This document shows, piece by piece, positions 35,748 to 44,749 of a stretch of 64,000 nt of DNA. Within the stretch, counting starts at the first letter, position 1, and every line of letters begins with the position of its first letter. The stretch comes from Pseudomonas orientalis. Its GTDB lineage: Bacteria; Pseudomonadota; Gammaproteobacteria; Pseudomonadales; Pseudomonadaceae. The DNA lies in NCBI RefSeq assembly GCF_001439815.1, contig NZ_JYLM01000002.1:248001-312000 (forward strand). Direction: 5' to 3'. The position numbers and the translations under genes are program-made. The notes beneath the pieces are model-generated. The model was given only the letters and a program-made list of their open reading frames with translations, was not told where the DNA came from and did not search any database.

Positions 35748-36656
35748 ATGGATTACGTGACGCAAATCATTGACCCGCCGCCCTCGCGCACCCGATTGTT
35801 GCTCGACGGCGTGCGCGGCTTGCGCAAGCCCAAGCCCGACGGCGCGCCGCCACTGCCCAGGGAGCGTCTGGTACGCCCGGCGGTGGAACTGTCGGACGCG
35901 GCCATCGCCGCCTATGGCCGCGCCTGTGGTTTTCGCCGCGAACAGGGCGTGCCGCTGTCCTATCCTCATGTGCTGGCGTTCCCGCTGCACTTGATGCTGC
36001 TGACCCGCCCCGGCTTCCCGTACCCGGCCAGCGGCATGGTGCACCTGGCCAATCGCATTCGCCAGCATCAACGCTTGCACGAAGGTCAGGCGCTGCGCCT
36101 GGAAGTGTTTTGTGAACGCTGGGTCGCCCATCCCAAAGGGCAGGCGTTGAGCATTGCCACCCGCGCCTACGGCGACGAGGCCCTGGTGTGGGAAAGCGAC
36201 AGCCTGTACCTGCGCCGCGACGTGAAAAATCCCATCGGGGAGCTGTGGGTGGAGGCACTGCCGTTGCAGGAAGAAGGCTTGCTGCGCACCCAGCGCTGGG
36301 TCTTGCCCGCCGATCTGGGGCGCCGTTTTGCCAAGGTTTCGGGGGACTTCAATCCGATTCATACGTCGGTACTGGGCGCGAAGGTCTTCGGCTTTCGCCG
36401 CGCCATCGCCCACGGCATGTGGACCCTGGGCCGAGCGCTGGCCGCACAGCAGCCTCCGGGTGGCCTGGATCGCGCCGAGGCCCATTGCGATTTCAAGTTG
36501 CCGATCTTCCTGCCCGGCCAGGTCGCCCTGTGGAGTCACCCCGTGACTGGACCGTTGCGCGAGTTCGAAGTGCGCAACGTCGCCGGCGACAAACCGCATA
36601 TGCGCGGCTTGTTTATGTGGGATCAACCGCCTGGAATGAGAGCCTTGCATGAGTGA
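35748..36656 (+). CDS. MaoC-like acyl-CoA hydratase/dehydratase
   Basis: The 302-residue protein has the two hot-dog halves of a MaoC hydratase. The hydratase-2 motif is complete in the C-terminal half: SGDFNPIHTS, then GFRRAIAHGMW. Enzymes of this type add water to trans-2-enoyl-CoA to give the (R)-3-hydroxy product, which suits the FabG4-type neighbour three bases upstream. The 3' end overlaps the thiolase start by eight bases, so these are one operon. The chain-length preference cannot be read from sequence. Confidence 0.88.
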   Translation: MDYVTQIIDPPPSRTRLLLDGVRGLRKPKPDGAPPLPRERLVRPAVELSDAAIAAYGRACGFRREQGVPLSYPHVLAFPLHLMLLTRPGFPYPASGMVHLANRIRQHQRLHEGQALRLEVFCERWVAHPKGQALSIATRAYGDEALVWESDSLYLRRDVKNPIGELWVEALPLQEEGLLRTQRWVLPADLGRRFAKVSGDFNPIHTSVLGAKVFGFRRAIAHGMWTLGRALAAQQPPGGLDRAEAHCDFKLPIFLPGQVALWSHPVTGPLREFEVRNVAGDKPHMRGLFMWDQPPGMRALHE

Positions 36657-37947
36657 ATACAGCTTCAATCCGCCCCCGAGCCGGCGCGTGGCGATCATCG
36701 GCGGTAATCGCCTGCCGTTTGCCCGTTCCAATACCGTCTATGCCCATGACTCCAATCAGGACTTGCTGGTGGCCGCACTGCAGGGCCTGGTGGACCGCTA
36801 CAACCTGCACGGCCAGCGCCTGGGGGAGTTCGCCGCCGGTGCGGTGATCAAGCATTCGCGGGATTTCAACCTGGCCCGCGAGTCACTGCTGTCGACCACA
36901 CTGTCCGCGCAGACGCCTGCCTACGATGTGCAACAAGCCTGCGGCACGGGCCTGGAGGCCGCGTTGCTGGTGGCGAATAAAATCGCCCTGGGCCAGATCG
37001 AGGTCGGCATTGCCGGCGGCGCCGACACCACCTCCGACGCGCCCATCGGCATCAACGAATCCCTGCGCCACACCTTGCTCGCGGCCAACCGGGCCAAGGG
37101 CCTGGGCGATAAACTCAAGGCCCTGTTAAAGGTGCGCCCGTCGATGTTGTTCAAGCCCCTGCTGCCGCGCAATGGCGAGCCGCGCACCGGCCTGTCGATG
37201 GGCGAGCACTGCGAAGCAATGGCCAGGCGCTGGCAGATCAAGCGCCTGGCCCAGGACGAGTTGACCCTCACCAGTCACCAGCGCCTGGACGCGGCCTATC
37301 AGCGCGGTTTCTTCGACGACCTGATCAGCCCCCATCGGGGCCTGGCCCGGGACAACAACCTGCGCGCCGACATCAGCCTGGAAAAACTCGCCGGCCTGGC
37401 GCCGGCGTTCGATCGCCAGAACGGTACGCTCACCGCCGGCAACTCGACGCCCCTGACCGACGGCGCCTCGGTGGTGCTGCTCGCCAGTGAAGACTGGGCC
37501 GCCGCCAATGGCTGGCCGGTGCTGGCCTACCTGCGCACCGGCGAAACGGCGGCGGTGAATTTCGTCGACGGCACCGAAGGCCTGCTGATGGCTCCGGCCT
37601 ACGCCGTACCGCGCATGCTCAAGCGTGAAGGCCTGAGTTTCGCCGACTTTGATTTCTTCGAAATCCATGAAGCCTTCGCCGCCCAGGTGCTGTGCACGCT
37701 CAAGGCCTGGGAAGACCCGGACTATTGCCGCGAGCGCCTGGGCCTGGACGCACCGCTGGGCGCCATCGACCGCAGCAAAATGAACGTCAACGGCGGCTCG
37801 CTGGGCTGCGGCCATCCGTTTGCCGCTACCGGTGGCCGACAACTGGCGGCGCTGGCCAAGGCCATCCACGAGCGCGGTGGCGGTCGCGGGTTGATCTCGA
37901 TCTGTGCGGCGGGCGGGCTGGGTATCACCGCCATCGTCGAAAAGTAG
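36649..37947 (+). CDS. Acetyl-CoA C-acyltransferase (thiolase, FadI type)
   Basis: The product has 432 residues, the length of FadI-type thiolases. The acyl-binding cysteine lies in QQACGTGLEA, the first catalytic histidine in EIHEAFAAQV, the second in NGGSLGCGHPFAATGGR and the C-terminal cysteine in SICAAGGLG, so it is catalytically complete. It performs the last beta-oxidation step, releasing acetyl-CoA, or the reverse condensation. The ATG overlaps the MaoC gene. The ligase gene starts 31 bases downstream. Confidence 0.93.
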   Translation: MSEYSFNPPPSRRVAIIGGNRLPFARSNTVYAHDSNQDLLVAALQGLVDRYNLHGQRLGEFAAGAVIKHSRDFNLARESLLSTTLSAQTPAYDVQQACGTGLEAALLVANKIALGQIEVGIAGGADTTSDAPIGINESLRHTLLAANRAKGLGDKLKALLKVRPSMLFKPLLPRNGEPRTGLSMGEHCEAMARRWQIKRLAQDELTLTSHQRLDAAYQRGFFDDLISPHRGLARDNNLRADISLEKLAGLAPAFDRQNGTLTAGNSTPLTDGASVVLLASEDWAAANGWPVLAYLRTGETAAVNFVDGTEGLLMAPAYAVPRMLKREGLSFADFDFFEIHEAFAAQVLCTLKAWEDPDYCRERLGLDAPLGAIDRSKMNVNGGSLGCGHPFAATGGRQLAALAKAIHERGGGRGLISICAAGGLGITAIVEK

Positions 37948-37957
37948 ACCTCCTCAA

Positions 37958-37968
37958 AACAACAATAA
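37958..37968 (+). promoter_or_regulatory. Crc/Hfq-type CA motif upstream of fadD
   Basis: AACAACAATAA contains two overlapping AAnAAnAA units and directly precedes the AAGG ribosome site of the fatty acyl-CoA ligase. This matches the site type through which Crc and Hfq repress translation in Pseudomonas. Confidence 0.5.
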
Positions 37969-37978
37969 GGACACTGCC

Positions 37979-39682
37979 ATGAACGCCATCAGCCTGGAAC
38001 AGACCGAACGCATCTGGTTGAACGCCTATCTGCCCGGCGTGCCGGCGGACATCGATGCCGCCATCGAGGATTACCCCTCATTGCGTGAAGTGTTCCTGGA
38101 GCACCTGGAAAAATTCCGCGAGCGGGTGGCCTATGTCAGCATCGGCACGCCGATGACCTATGCCGATTGGAATATCCAGGGCCACGCCTTCGCCGCCTGG
38201 CTGCAGGGCCAGGGGGTGAAGAAGGGTGATCGTGTCGCGTTGATGATGCCCAATTGCTTGCAGTACCCCATCTGCCTGTTAGGCACGATCCTGGCCGGCG
38301 CGGTGGTGGTCAACGTCAATCCGTTGTACACCGCCCATGAACTCAAGCACCTGCTCAAGGACAGCGGCGCCGAGACCGTGGTGATCTTCGAAAACTTCGC
38401 CCACACCCTGGAAAAAGTCATCGCCGGCAGCAGCGTCAAGCGCGTGGTGGTGGCAGCCATCGGCGATTTGCTCGGCACCTTCAAGGGCGCGGCGATGAAC
38501 TTCATCCTGCGCAGCGTGCAAAAGCAGGTGCCGGCCTTCAGGCTGCAAGGTTCGGTGCGTTTCAACCAAGTGCTCAAACAGGGGCGGGGGCTGACGCATC
38601 TGCCGGTCAGCCTGGACCGCGATGAGCTGGCCTTCCTGCAATACACCGGCGGCACCACCGGCGATGCCAAGGGCGTGATGCTCAGCCATCGCAATATCAT
38701 CGCCAACCTGTTGCAGGCCAAGGCCTGGGTCGGCGACCAACTGGACCAGGACAAGCAGGAAACCAACGTGACCCTGTTGCCGCTGTACCACATCTTTTCC
38801 CTGACGGTGAACTGCCTGATGTTCATGTGCCTGGGCGGGCGCAATATCCTCATCGCCAACCCCCGGGACGTGAAACGGGTGCAGATGATCCTGCGCAAGG
38901 AGCGCTTCAACGGGATTGCCGGGGTCAACACGCTGTTCAACGGTTTGCTGGAGAACAAGGAATTCTGCGCGCGGGACTTTTCCGACCTGCGCCTGGTGAT
39001 CGCCGGGGGCATGGCCACGCACACGGCGGTGGCCAAGCGCTGGAAGGAGGTCACCGGGGTGCCGATTGTCGAGGGCTACGGGCTGACTGAGTGTTCACCG
39101 GTGGTGAGCATCAGCCCCATCGACATTCACCGTATGCGCGAGATGGCATTCACCGGCAGCATCGGCGTGCCCTTGCCGTCGACCTGGGTGCGTTTCATGC
39201 GCGAAGACGGTGAATTGGCCGAGGTCGGCGAGCCGGGCGAATTGCAGGTGCGCGGTCCGCAAGTGATGCAGGGCTACTGGAAGCGTCCCAGGGAAACCGC
39301 CGAAGTGCTGGACGCCGAGGGCTGGTTGTCCACCGGTGATATCGGGGTGATGGATGCGCGTGGTTACATCCGCCTGGTGGATCGCAAGAAGGACATGATC
39401 CTGGTCTCTGGCTTCAACGTGTACCCCAATGAAATCGAGGACGTGGTGGCGCTGCACCCAGGCGTGGCGGAAGTGGCGGCAATCGGCGTGGAAGATGGCG
39501 TAACCGGTGAGCGAGTCAAGATCATCGTGGTACGCAGGGACCCGAGCCTGACCCAGGCGCAGATCCTCGCCCATTGCCGGGAATACCTGACCGGGTACAA
39601 AGTGCCGCGCTATGTGGAGTTTCGCAGTACCGAGTTACCCAAGACCACGGTGGGCAAAGTACTGCGCCGAGCCCTGCGCTGA
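37979..39682 (+). CDS. Long-chain fatty-acid-CoA ligase (FadD type)
   Basis: The product has 567 residues and is an AMP-forming ligase: the P-loop YTGGTTGDAKGVML, the adenine motif GYGLTECSPV, the A8 hinge region GWLSTGDIG, DRKKDMILVSGFNVYPNEIED, and the C-terminal catalytic lysine in TTVGKVLRR. It activates fatty acids to acyl-CoA for the beta-oxidation enzymes encoded upstream. The ATG at 37979 follows AATAAGGACACTGCC. It ends the operon; a nested REPIN lies just downstream. Confidence 0.93.
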   Translation: MNAISLEQTERIWLNAYLPGVPADIDAAIEDYPSLREVFLEHLEKFRERVAYVSIGTPMTYADWNIQGHAFAAWLQGQGVKKGDRVALMMPNCLQYPICLLGTILAGAVVVNVNPLYTAHELKHLLKDSGAETVVIFENFAHTLEKVIAGSSVKRVVVAAIGDLLGTFKGAAMNFILRSVQKQVPAFRLQGSVRFNQVLKQGRGLTHLPVSLDRDELAFLQYTGGTTGDAKGVMLSHRNIIANLLQAKAWVGDQLDQDKQETNVTLLPLYHIFSLTVNCLMFMCLGGRNILIANPRDVKRVQMILRKERFNGIAGVNTLFNGLLENKEFCARDFSDLRLVIAGGMATHTAVAKRWKEVTGVPIVEGYGLTECSPVVSISPIDIHRMREMAFTGSIGVPLPSTWVRFMREDGELAEVGEPGELQVRGPQVMQGYWKRPRETAEVLDAEGWLSTGDIGVMDARGYIRLVDRKKDMILVSGFNVYPNEIEDVVALHPGVAEVAAIGVEDGVTGERVKIIVVRRDPSLTQAQILAHCREYLTGYKVPRYVEFRSTELPKTTVGKVLRRALR

Positions 39683-39702
39683 TACTGAAGGTAACGCAGA
39701 CC

Positions 39703-39866
39703 AAATGTGGGAGGGGGCTTGCCCTGATGCCTGTAGGAGCGAGCTTGCTCGCGAAAAACGTCAACGATAACGCGTGCTTCCTGAATGAACGCGGTGCCTG
39801 TGAGTTTTTCGCGAGCAAGCTCGCTCCTACAAAAAGCCTTATTAGGGCAAGCCCCCTCCCACATTT
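39703..39866. repeat. REPIN nested within another REPIN
   Basis: The outer pair consists of 22-base perfect inverted arms at 39703-39724 (AAATGTGGGAGGGGGC...) and 39845-39866. Inside, 39733-39830 is a complete 98-base REPIN of a second type, with arms GTAGGAGCGAGCTTGCTCGC and its complement. It occupies the gap between the convergent fadD and MocA-type genes and can fold into two stacked hairpins, so it may also end transcription in both directions. Confidence 0.85.
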
Positions 39867-40982
39867 TCAGACCGTGGCCACTGTTACCCAGCGCTCCTCA
39901 CGGGCAGCCATCCGAATCGCCGTCGCCAACCGCTCCACCGCCCACGCCGCTTCAAAATCAGTGCCATCGCCACCTTGACCCGCCAGCGCCATGATCAGCT
40001 CCTGCACCTCCAATGTCTTCAGCTCGTTGTAGCCCAACTGATGCCCCGCCGCCGGGCTGAACGCGGCATAGCCGGGCAGGGCAGGGCCGGCGAGCAGACG
40101 CTGGAAACCGTCCTGGCCGGCGCGGCACAGGCGCAGTTCGTTCAAGCGCTCCTGGTCGAACGCCAGCGTGCCCAGGGTGCCGCTGATTTCGAAACTCAGG
40201 TGATTCTTGTAGCCATGCTTGAGCCAACTGCTGCTCACCGTGCCGCGCGCGCCGTTGGCGAAACGCAGCAGGGCATGCACCTGGTCGTCCACGGCGATGG
40301 CGTTCAATGCGCTGCTGCCTTTGGAGGCTGGCCGTTGCGCGTGGACGGTCTGGGTATCGGCGCACACGCTGACCACTTCGCCCACCAGATAATGGGCCAT
40401 CGACAATAAATGGCTGCCGAGGTCCGCCAGCGCGCCGCCTGCATGTTCCACCTCACAGCGCCACGACCAGGGCGAGGCCGGATCGGCCATGAAGTCTTCG
40501 CTGAACTCGCCCTGGAAGCTGATGATTTCGCCCAGCTCGCCGCTGGCAATCATCTGTCGCGCCAGCACAATCATCGGGTTGTGCTGGTAGTTGTAGCCGA
40601 CGCGCGTCACCACCCCGGCCGCGCCGGCCGCTCGACGCATCGCATCGGCCTGCTGCAGGCTGACCGCCAGCGGCTTCTCGCAATACACCGCCTTGCCCGC
40701 CGCAATCGCGGCCATGGCCATGGGGTAGTGCAGATGGTTGGGCGTGGTGATGGCCACCACATCGACCTTGGGATCGTCGATCAGCGCCTGCCAGTCGGCA
40801 TGGGCCTGGGCAAACCCCCAGGCACTGGCGCAACGCTGCGCGCGTTCGGTGTCGGCATCGGCCAGCGCCGCCAGTGTAAGCGTGACCGGCAGTTCGAAGA
40901 CCGCCCGGGCGTTGTTGAACGCCAGCGCGTGGGCGCGCCCCATGAAGCCTGTGCCGATCAAACCGATTCCGAGTTCACGCAT
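39867..40982 (-). CDS. Gfo/Idh/MocA-family oxidoreductase
   Basis: The 371-residue product has the N-terminal NAD(P)-binding motif GLIGTGFMGRAHA, the EKP motif in YCEKPLAV and the family helix with HAGGALADLGSHLL, which carries the catalytic histidine. Members oxidise sugars, inositols or their derivatives; the substrate here is not evident. The ATG at 40982 is supported by the motif starting at residue 5; the upstream in-frame codons to 41042 are promoter. Tandem GGAA-N6-TTC dyads lie just upstream. The gene stands alone on the minus strand. Confidence 0.9.
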   Translation of the reverse strand: MRELGIGLIGTGFMGRAHALAFNNARAVFELPVTLTLAALADADTERAQRCASAWGFAQAHADWQALIDDPKVDVVAITTPNHLHYPMAMAAIAAGKAVYCEKPLAVSLQQADAMRRAAGAAGVVTRVGYNYQHNPMIVLARQMIASGELGEIISFQGEFSEDFMADPASPWSWRCEVEHAGGALADLGSHLLSMAHYLVGEVVSVCADTQTVHAQRPASKGSSALNAIAVDDQVHALLRFANGARGTVSSSWLKHGYKNHLSFEISGTLGTLAFDQERLNELRLCRAGQDGFQRLLAGPALPGYAAFSPAAGHQLGYNELKTLEVQELIMALAGQGGDGTDFEAAWAVERLATAIRMAAREERWVTVATV

Positions 40983-41299
40983 TGCCGTGGTCCTTTGGAT
41001 TATTATTTTCAGGATGCGTATTAATGGAATAAATATTCTCAAAATTCAATAGATGGAATAAAAATTCATTCTGCGCGGAGCGATAACGGGGACGGTCACA
41101 TCATCATTTCGGCTGATGCAGCTATATTCAGCCTGTGGCCAACTGCCGCCAGTTAACAAAAGATAACGTAGCGCCGATTGTCAGAGGATTCGAAAGCCCG
41201 ATAGGATGGCCCGTGCTTGTTCCAGGCGCTCTAGATTGCAGGTTTCAGAGCCCTGCGCCAGGCGACACGACCTAACAATAATAAATGGGAGAAAGGTCT
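40983..41299. promoter_or_regulatory. Divergent promoter region with tandem GGAA-N6-TTC sites
   Basis: No gene is supported in these 317 bases. ATGGAATAAATATTC (41024-41038) and ATGGAATAAAAATTC (41053-41067) are direct repeats 29 bases apart, each partly palindromic, lying 42-85 bases upstream of the oxidoreductase ATG. The GGAA-N6-TTC(C) form recalls operators of RpiR-type inositol regulators (IolR), which would fit an oxidoreductase of this family; that link is an inference. AACAATAATAA at 41274-41284 is a CA motif for the plus-strand gene. Confidence 0.55.
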
Positions 41300-42355
41300 A
41301 TGAGTGAGCCTGTCATGGGTTGGGTTGTTTGCCGCCCACGCGCCGCACGCAAGGTTGCGTTGCTGGCCACAGCGCTCTCGCTGTTTGGAGCCGTCGCGTT
41401 ACCGGGTATCGTTCAGGCCGCCAGCGAGCCTCCAGCTGCGGCAGTGTTTGCGATTGAATCCCCCAAGGCCGCCAAAGGCCTGATGATTGATGTGGTCCAC
41501 GCCGGCCAGCGCCTGGTGGCGGTGGGTGATCGCGGGCATATCCTCTATTCCGATGACCAGGGCGGCACCTGGGCCCAGGCCAAAGTCCCCACCCGGCAAC
41601 TGCTCACGGCAGTGTTTTTTGTCGATGCCAAGCACGGCTGGGCGGTCGGTCATGATGCGCAGATCCTTGCCAGCAGCGACGGCGGCGCCAGCTGGACCCA
41701 ACAATACCAGGACCTCAAGCGCGAAGCGCCGTTGCTCGATGTGTGGTTCAACGACGCCAATCATGGCCTGGCCGTAGGCGCCTACGGTGCGCTGATCGAA
41801 ACCACCGACGGCGGCAAGACCTGGGAAGACGTCAGCGACCGTCTCGACAACGAAGACCAGTTCCACCTCAACGCCATCGCCTCGGTCAAGGACGCCGGCC
41901 TGTTTATCGTCGGTGAGCAGGGCAGCATGTTCCGCTCCAGCGACGACGGCCAGACCTGGGAAAAACTCGAAGGCCCCTACGAGGGCTCGTTGTTTGGCGT
42001 GATCGGCACCGCTCAGCCGCACACCCTGCTGGCCTATGGCCTGCGCGGCAATCTTTACCGTTCCACCGACTTCGGCGGCACCTGGGAGCAGGTCGAGTTG
42101 ACTGCGGCCCGTGGCGCCCTGGAGTTCGGGCTGTCGGGCGCGGCCTTGCTCGAGGACGGTTCCATCGTCGTGGTGGGCAATGGCGGCAGCGTGGTGGTCA
42201 GCCACGATGATGGCCAGACCTTCAGCGTATTCAACCGCCCGGACCGGATTTCGCTGTCGGCGGTGACGGCGGCAGGCAATGGCAACTTGATTCTGGTCGG
42301 GCAGGGTGGTGTTCGTGTCGCCACGGCCACCGGCGCTGAACCAAAAAAACAATAA
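41300..42355 (+). CDS. YCF48-related exported beta-propeller protein
   Basis: The product has 351 residues. A signal peptide ending VQAA is followed by repeated YCF48/BNR-like blades with the patterns SDDQGGTW, SSDGGASW, TTDGGKTW, SSDDGQTW, STDFGGTW and SHDDGQTF, each with a GxxG or GHDA turn. Such proteins commonly lie next to an MMPL/RND transporter, as here 15 bases downstream, and may be its periplasmic partner. I chose the ATG at 41300, preceded by GGGAGAAAGG; ATG 41285 would place that site inside the gene. A CA motif precedes the start. Confidence 0.86.
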   Translation: MSEPVMGWVVCRPRAARKVALLATALSLFGAVALPGIVQAASEPPAAAVFAIESPKAAKGLMIDVVHAGQRLVAVGDRGHILYSDDQGGTWAQAKVPTRQLLTAVFFVDAKHGWAVGHDAQILASSDGGASWTQQYQDLKREAPLLDVWFNDANHGLAVGAYGALIETTDGGKTWEDVSDRLDNEDQFHLNAIASVKDAGLFIVGEQGSMFRSSDDGQTWEKLEGPYEGSLFGVIGTAQPHTLLAYGLRGNLYRSTDFGGTWEQVELTAARGALEFGLSGAALLEDGSIVVVGNGGSVVVSHDDGQTFSVFNRPDRISLSAVTAAGNGNLILVGQGGVRVATATGAEPKKQ

Positions 42356-42358
42356 GAA
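42348..42358 (+). promoter_or_regulatory. Crc/Hfq-type CA motif at the RND gene start
   Basis: AACAATAAGAA contains two overlapping AAnAAnAA units. It spans the YCF48 stop codon and leads directly into the AAGGCGGGG ribosome site of the transporter gene, a position where Hfq-Crc binding would block translation. Confidence 0.5.
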
Positions 42359-42370
42359 GGCGGGGAACGC

Positions 42371-44746
42371 ATGAGCAGTCATCACAACGATAAAGCGACC
42401 TTTCTTGAGCGCCTGATCTTCAACAACCGCCCGGCAGTGATCGTCATCTGCCTGCTGGTAAGTGTCTTCCTGTTCTGGCAGGCGACATTGATCCGCCCCT
42501 CCACCAGCTTTGAAAAGATGATCCCCCTCAAGCACCCCTTCATCGAAAAGATGATGGAGCATCGCAATGACCTGGCCAACCTGGGCAACACGGTGCGTAT
42601 TTCGGTGGAGGCCAGGGACGGCGACATTTTCACCAAGGAGTACATGGAAACCCTGCGGCAGATCAACGACGAGGTGTTCTACATCTCCGGCGTCGACCGC
42701 TCGGGCCTCAAATCATTATGGAGCCCCAGCGTACGCTGGACCGAAGTGACCGAGGAAGGCTTCGCCGGCGGTGAAGTGATCCCGCAAAGCTACAACGGCT
42801 CGCCGCAAAGCCTCGATCAACTGCGCAACAATGTGCTCAAGTCCGGCCAGGTCGGGCGGCTGGTGGCCAATGACTTCAAGTCGAGCATCGTTGACATCCC
42901 GCTGTTGGAGTCCTACCCGGACCCGCAGGACCAGGGCAAGTTGCTGGCCCTGGACTATCGCAAGTTCTCCCACGAACTCGAAGACAAGATCCGCGACAAG
43001 TTCGAAGCCCAGAACCCCAACGTCAAGATTCATATTGTCGGCTTCGCCAAAAAGGTCGGCGACCTGATCGATGGCCTGGTGATGGTGGTGCTGTTCTTCG
43101 GCGTTGCGTTCGTCATCACCCTGATTCTGCTGCTGTGGTTCACCAATTGCCTGCGCAGCACCATTGCGGTGTTGAGCACGACATTGGTGGCGGTGGTCTG
43201 GCAACTCGGGCTGATGCACTTCTTCGGTTTCGGACTGGACCCGTATTCGATGCTGGTGCCGTTCCTGATCTTCGCCATCGGCATCTCCCACGGCGTGCAG
43301 AAGATCAACGGTATCGCCCTGCAATCCAGCGAGGCGGACAATGCGCTGACCGCCGCACGGCGCACCTTTCGGCAACTGTTCCTGCCGGGAATGATCGCGA
43401 TCCTCGCCGACGCAGTGGGCTTTATCACGCTGCTGATCATCGACATCGGCGTGATCCGCGAACTGGCGATCGGCGCGTCCATCGGCGTGGCGGTGATCGT
43501 ATTCACCAACCTGATTCTGCTGCCCGTGGCGATTTCCTACGTCGGTATCAGCAAGCGCGCTATCGCCAAGAGCAAGAAAGATGCAAATCGCGAGCATCCG
43601 TTCTGGCGCCTGCTGGCCAAATTCGCCAGCCCCAAGGTCGCCCCGGTATCGGTGCTGCTGGCCCTGGTCGCGTTTGGCGGCGGTCTGTGGTACAGCCAGA
43701 ACCTGAAAATCGGCGACCTTGACCAGGGCGCGCCGGAACTGCGCCCGGATTCGCGCTACAACAAAGACAACAATTTCATCATCAACAACTATTCCACCAG
43801 CTCCGACGTGCTGGTGGTGATGGTCAAGACCAAGGCCGAAGGCTGCTCGCGCTACGAGGCGATGGCGCCCATCGACCAGTTGATGTGGAAGATGCAGAAC
43901 ACCGAGGGCGTGCAGTCGGCGATCTCGCTGGTGACCGTGTCCAAGCAGATGATCAAGGGCATGAACGAGGGCAACCTGAAATGGGAAACCCTGTCGCGCA
44001 ACCCGGACGTGCTGAACAACTCCATCGCCCGTGCCGATGGCCTGTACAACAACAATTGCTCGCTGGCGCCGGTGCTGGTGTTCCTCAATGATCACAAGGC
44101 CGAGACCTTGGACCGCGCGGTGCATGCGGTGCAGGACTTCGCCAGGGAGAACAACAAGGACGGCCTGGAATTCATCCTCGCCGCCGGCAATGCCGGAATC
44201 GAAGCCGCCACCAACGAGGTGATCAAGGAATCTGAACTGATCATCCTGATCCTGGTGTACCTGTGCGTGGCAACCATGTGCATGATCACCTTCCGCTCCT
44301 GGGCGGCGACCCTGTGCATCGTGCTGCCGCTGGTGCTGACCTCGGTGCTGGGCAACGCGCTGATGGCGTTCATGGGCATCGGCGTCAAGGTCGCGACCTT
44401 GCCGGTGGTAGCCCTGGGCGTGGGCATCGGCGTGGATTACGGCATCTACATCTACAGCCGCCTGGAAAGTTTCCTGCGCGCCGGGCTGCCGCTGCAAGAG
44501 GCGTATTACCAGACGCTCAAGTCCACCGGTAAAGCCGTGCTGTTCACCGGCCTGTGCCTGGCCATCGGCGTGTGCACCTGGATCTTCTCGGCGATCAAGT
44601 TCCAGGCCGACATGGGCCTGATGCTGACCTTCATGCTGCTGTGGAACATGTTCGGCGCGTTGTGGCTGCTGCCGGCACTGGCGCGGTTCCTGATCAAACC
44701 GGAAAAACTGGCGGGGCAGAAGGGCAACTCGTTGTTTGCGCACTGA
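42371..44746 (+). CDS. MMPL/RND-family transporter
   Basis: The 791-residue product has the RND plan: a first helix near residue 25-42, a periplasmic loop, a block of helices (VMVVLFFGVAFVITLILLLW and following to about 400), a second periplasmic loop and a second block (ELIILILVYLCVATMCMI to the end). It has the two-fold MMPL symmetry and resembles transporters for lipids or other hydrophobic molecules. Its pairing with a YCF48 protein and its position next to the alkane and fatty-acid genes suggest a hydrophobic cargo. No membrane-fusion or outer-membrane channel gene is adjacent. Confidence 0.88.
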   Translation: MSSHHNDKATFLERLIFNNRPAVIVICLLVSVFLFWQATLIRPSTSFEKMIPLKHPFIEKMMEHRNDLANLGNTVRISVEARDGDIFTKEYMETLRQINDEVFYISGVDRSGLKSLWSPSVRWTEVTEEGFAGGEVIPQSYNGSPQSLDQLRNNVLKSGQVGRLVANDFKSSIVDIPLLESYPDPQDQGKLLALDYRKFSHELEDKIRDKFEAQNPNVKIHIVGFAKKVGDLIDGLVMVVLFFGVAFVITLILLLWFTNCLRSTIAVLSTTLVAVVWQLGLMHFFGFGLDPYSMLVPFLIFAIGISHGVQKINGIALQSSEADNALTAARRTFRQLFLPGMIAILADAVGFITLLIIDIGVIRELAIGASIGVAVIVFTNLILLPVAISYVGISKRAIAKSKKDANREHPFWRLLAKFASPKVAPVSVLLALVAFGGGLWYSQNLKIGDLDQGAPELRPDSRYNKDNNFIINNYSTSSDVLVVMVKTKAEGCSRYEAMAPIDQLMWKMQNTEGVQSAISLVTVSKQMIKGMNEGNLKWETLSRNPDVLNNSIARADGLYNNNCSLAPVLVFLNDHKAETLDRAVHAVQDFARENNKDGLEFILAAGNAGIEAATNEVIKESELIILILVYLCVATMCMITFRSWAATLCIVLPLVLTSVLGNALMAFMGIGVKVATLPVVALGVGIGVDYGIYIYSRLESFLRAGLPLQEAYYQTLKSTGKAVLFTGLCLAIGVCTWIFSAIKFQADMGLMLTFMLLWNMFGALWLLPALARFLIKPEKLAGQKGNSLFAH

Positions 44747-44749
44747 ACT

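Noticed and set aside
39703..39866. CRISPR-like repeats
   Set aside because: The repeats are inverted pairs with conserved spacers typical of REPINs, not direct repeats with unique spacers, and no cas gene is present.
42716..44743. 675-codon minus-strand open frame over the MMPL transporter
   Set aside because: Its composition (His, Gln, Asp, Arg repeats) is that of a frame antisense to membrane helices, and no start signal is present.
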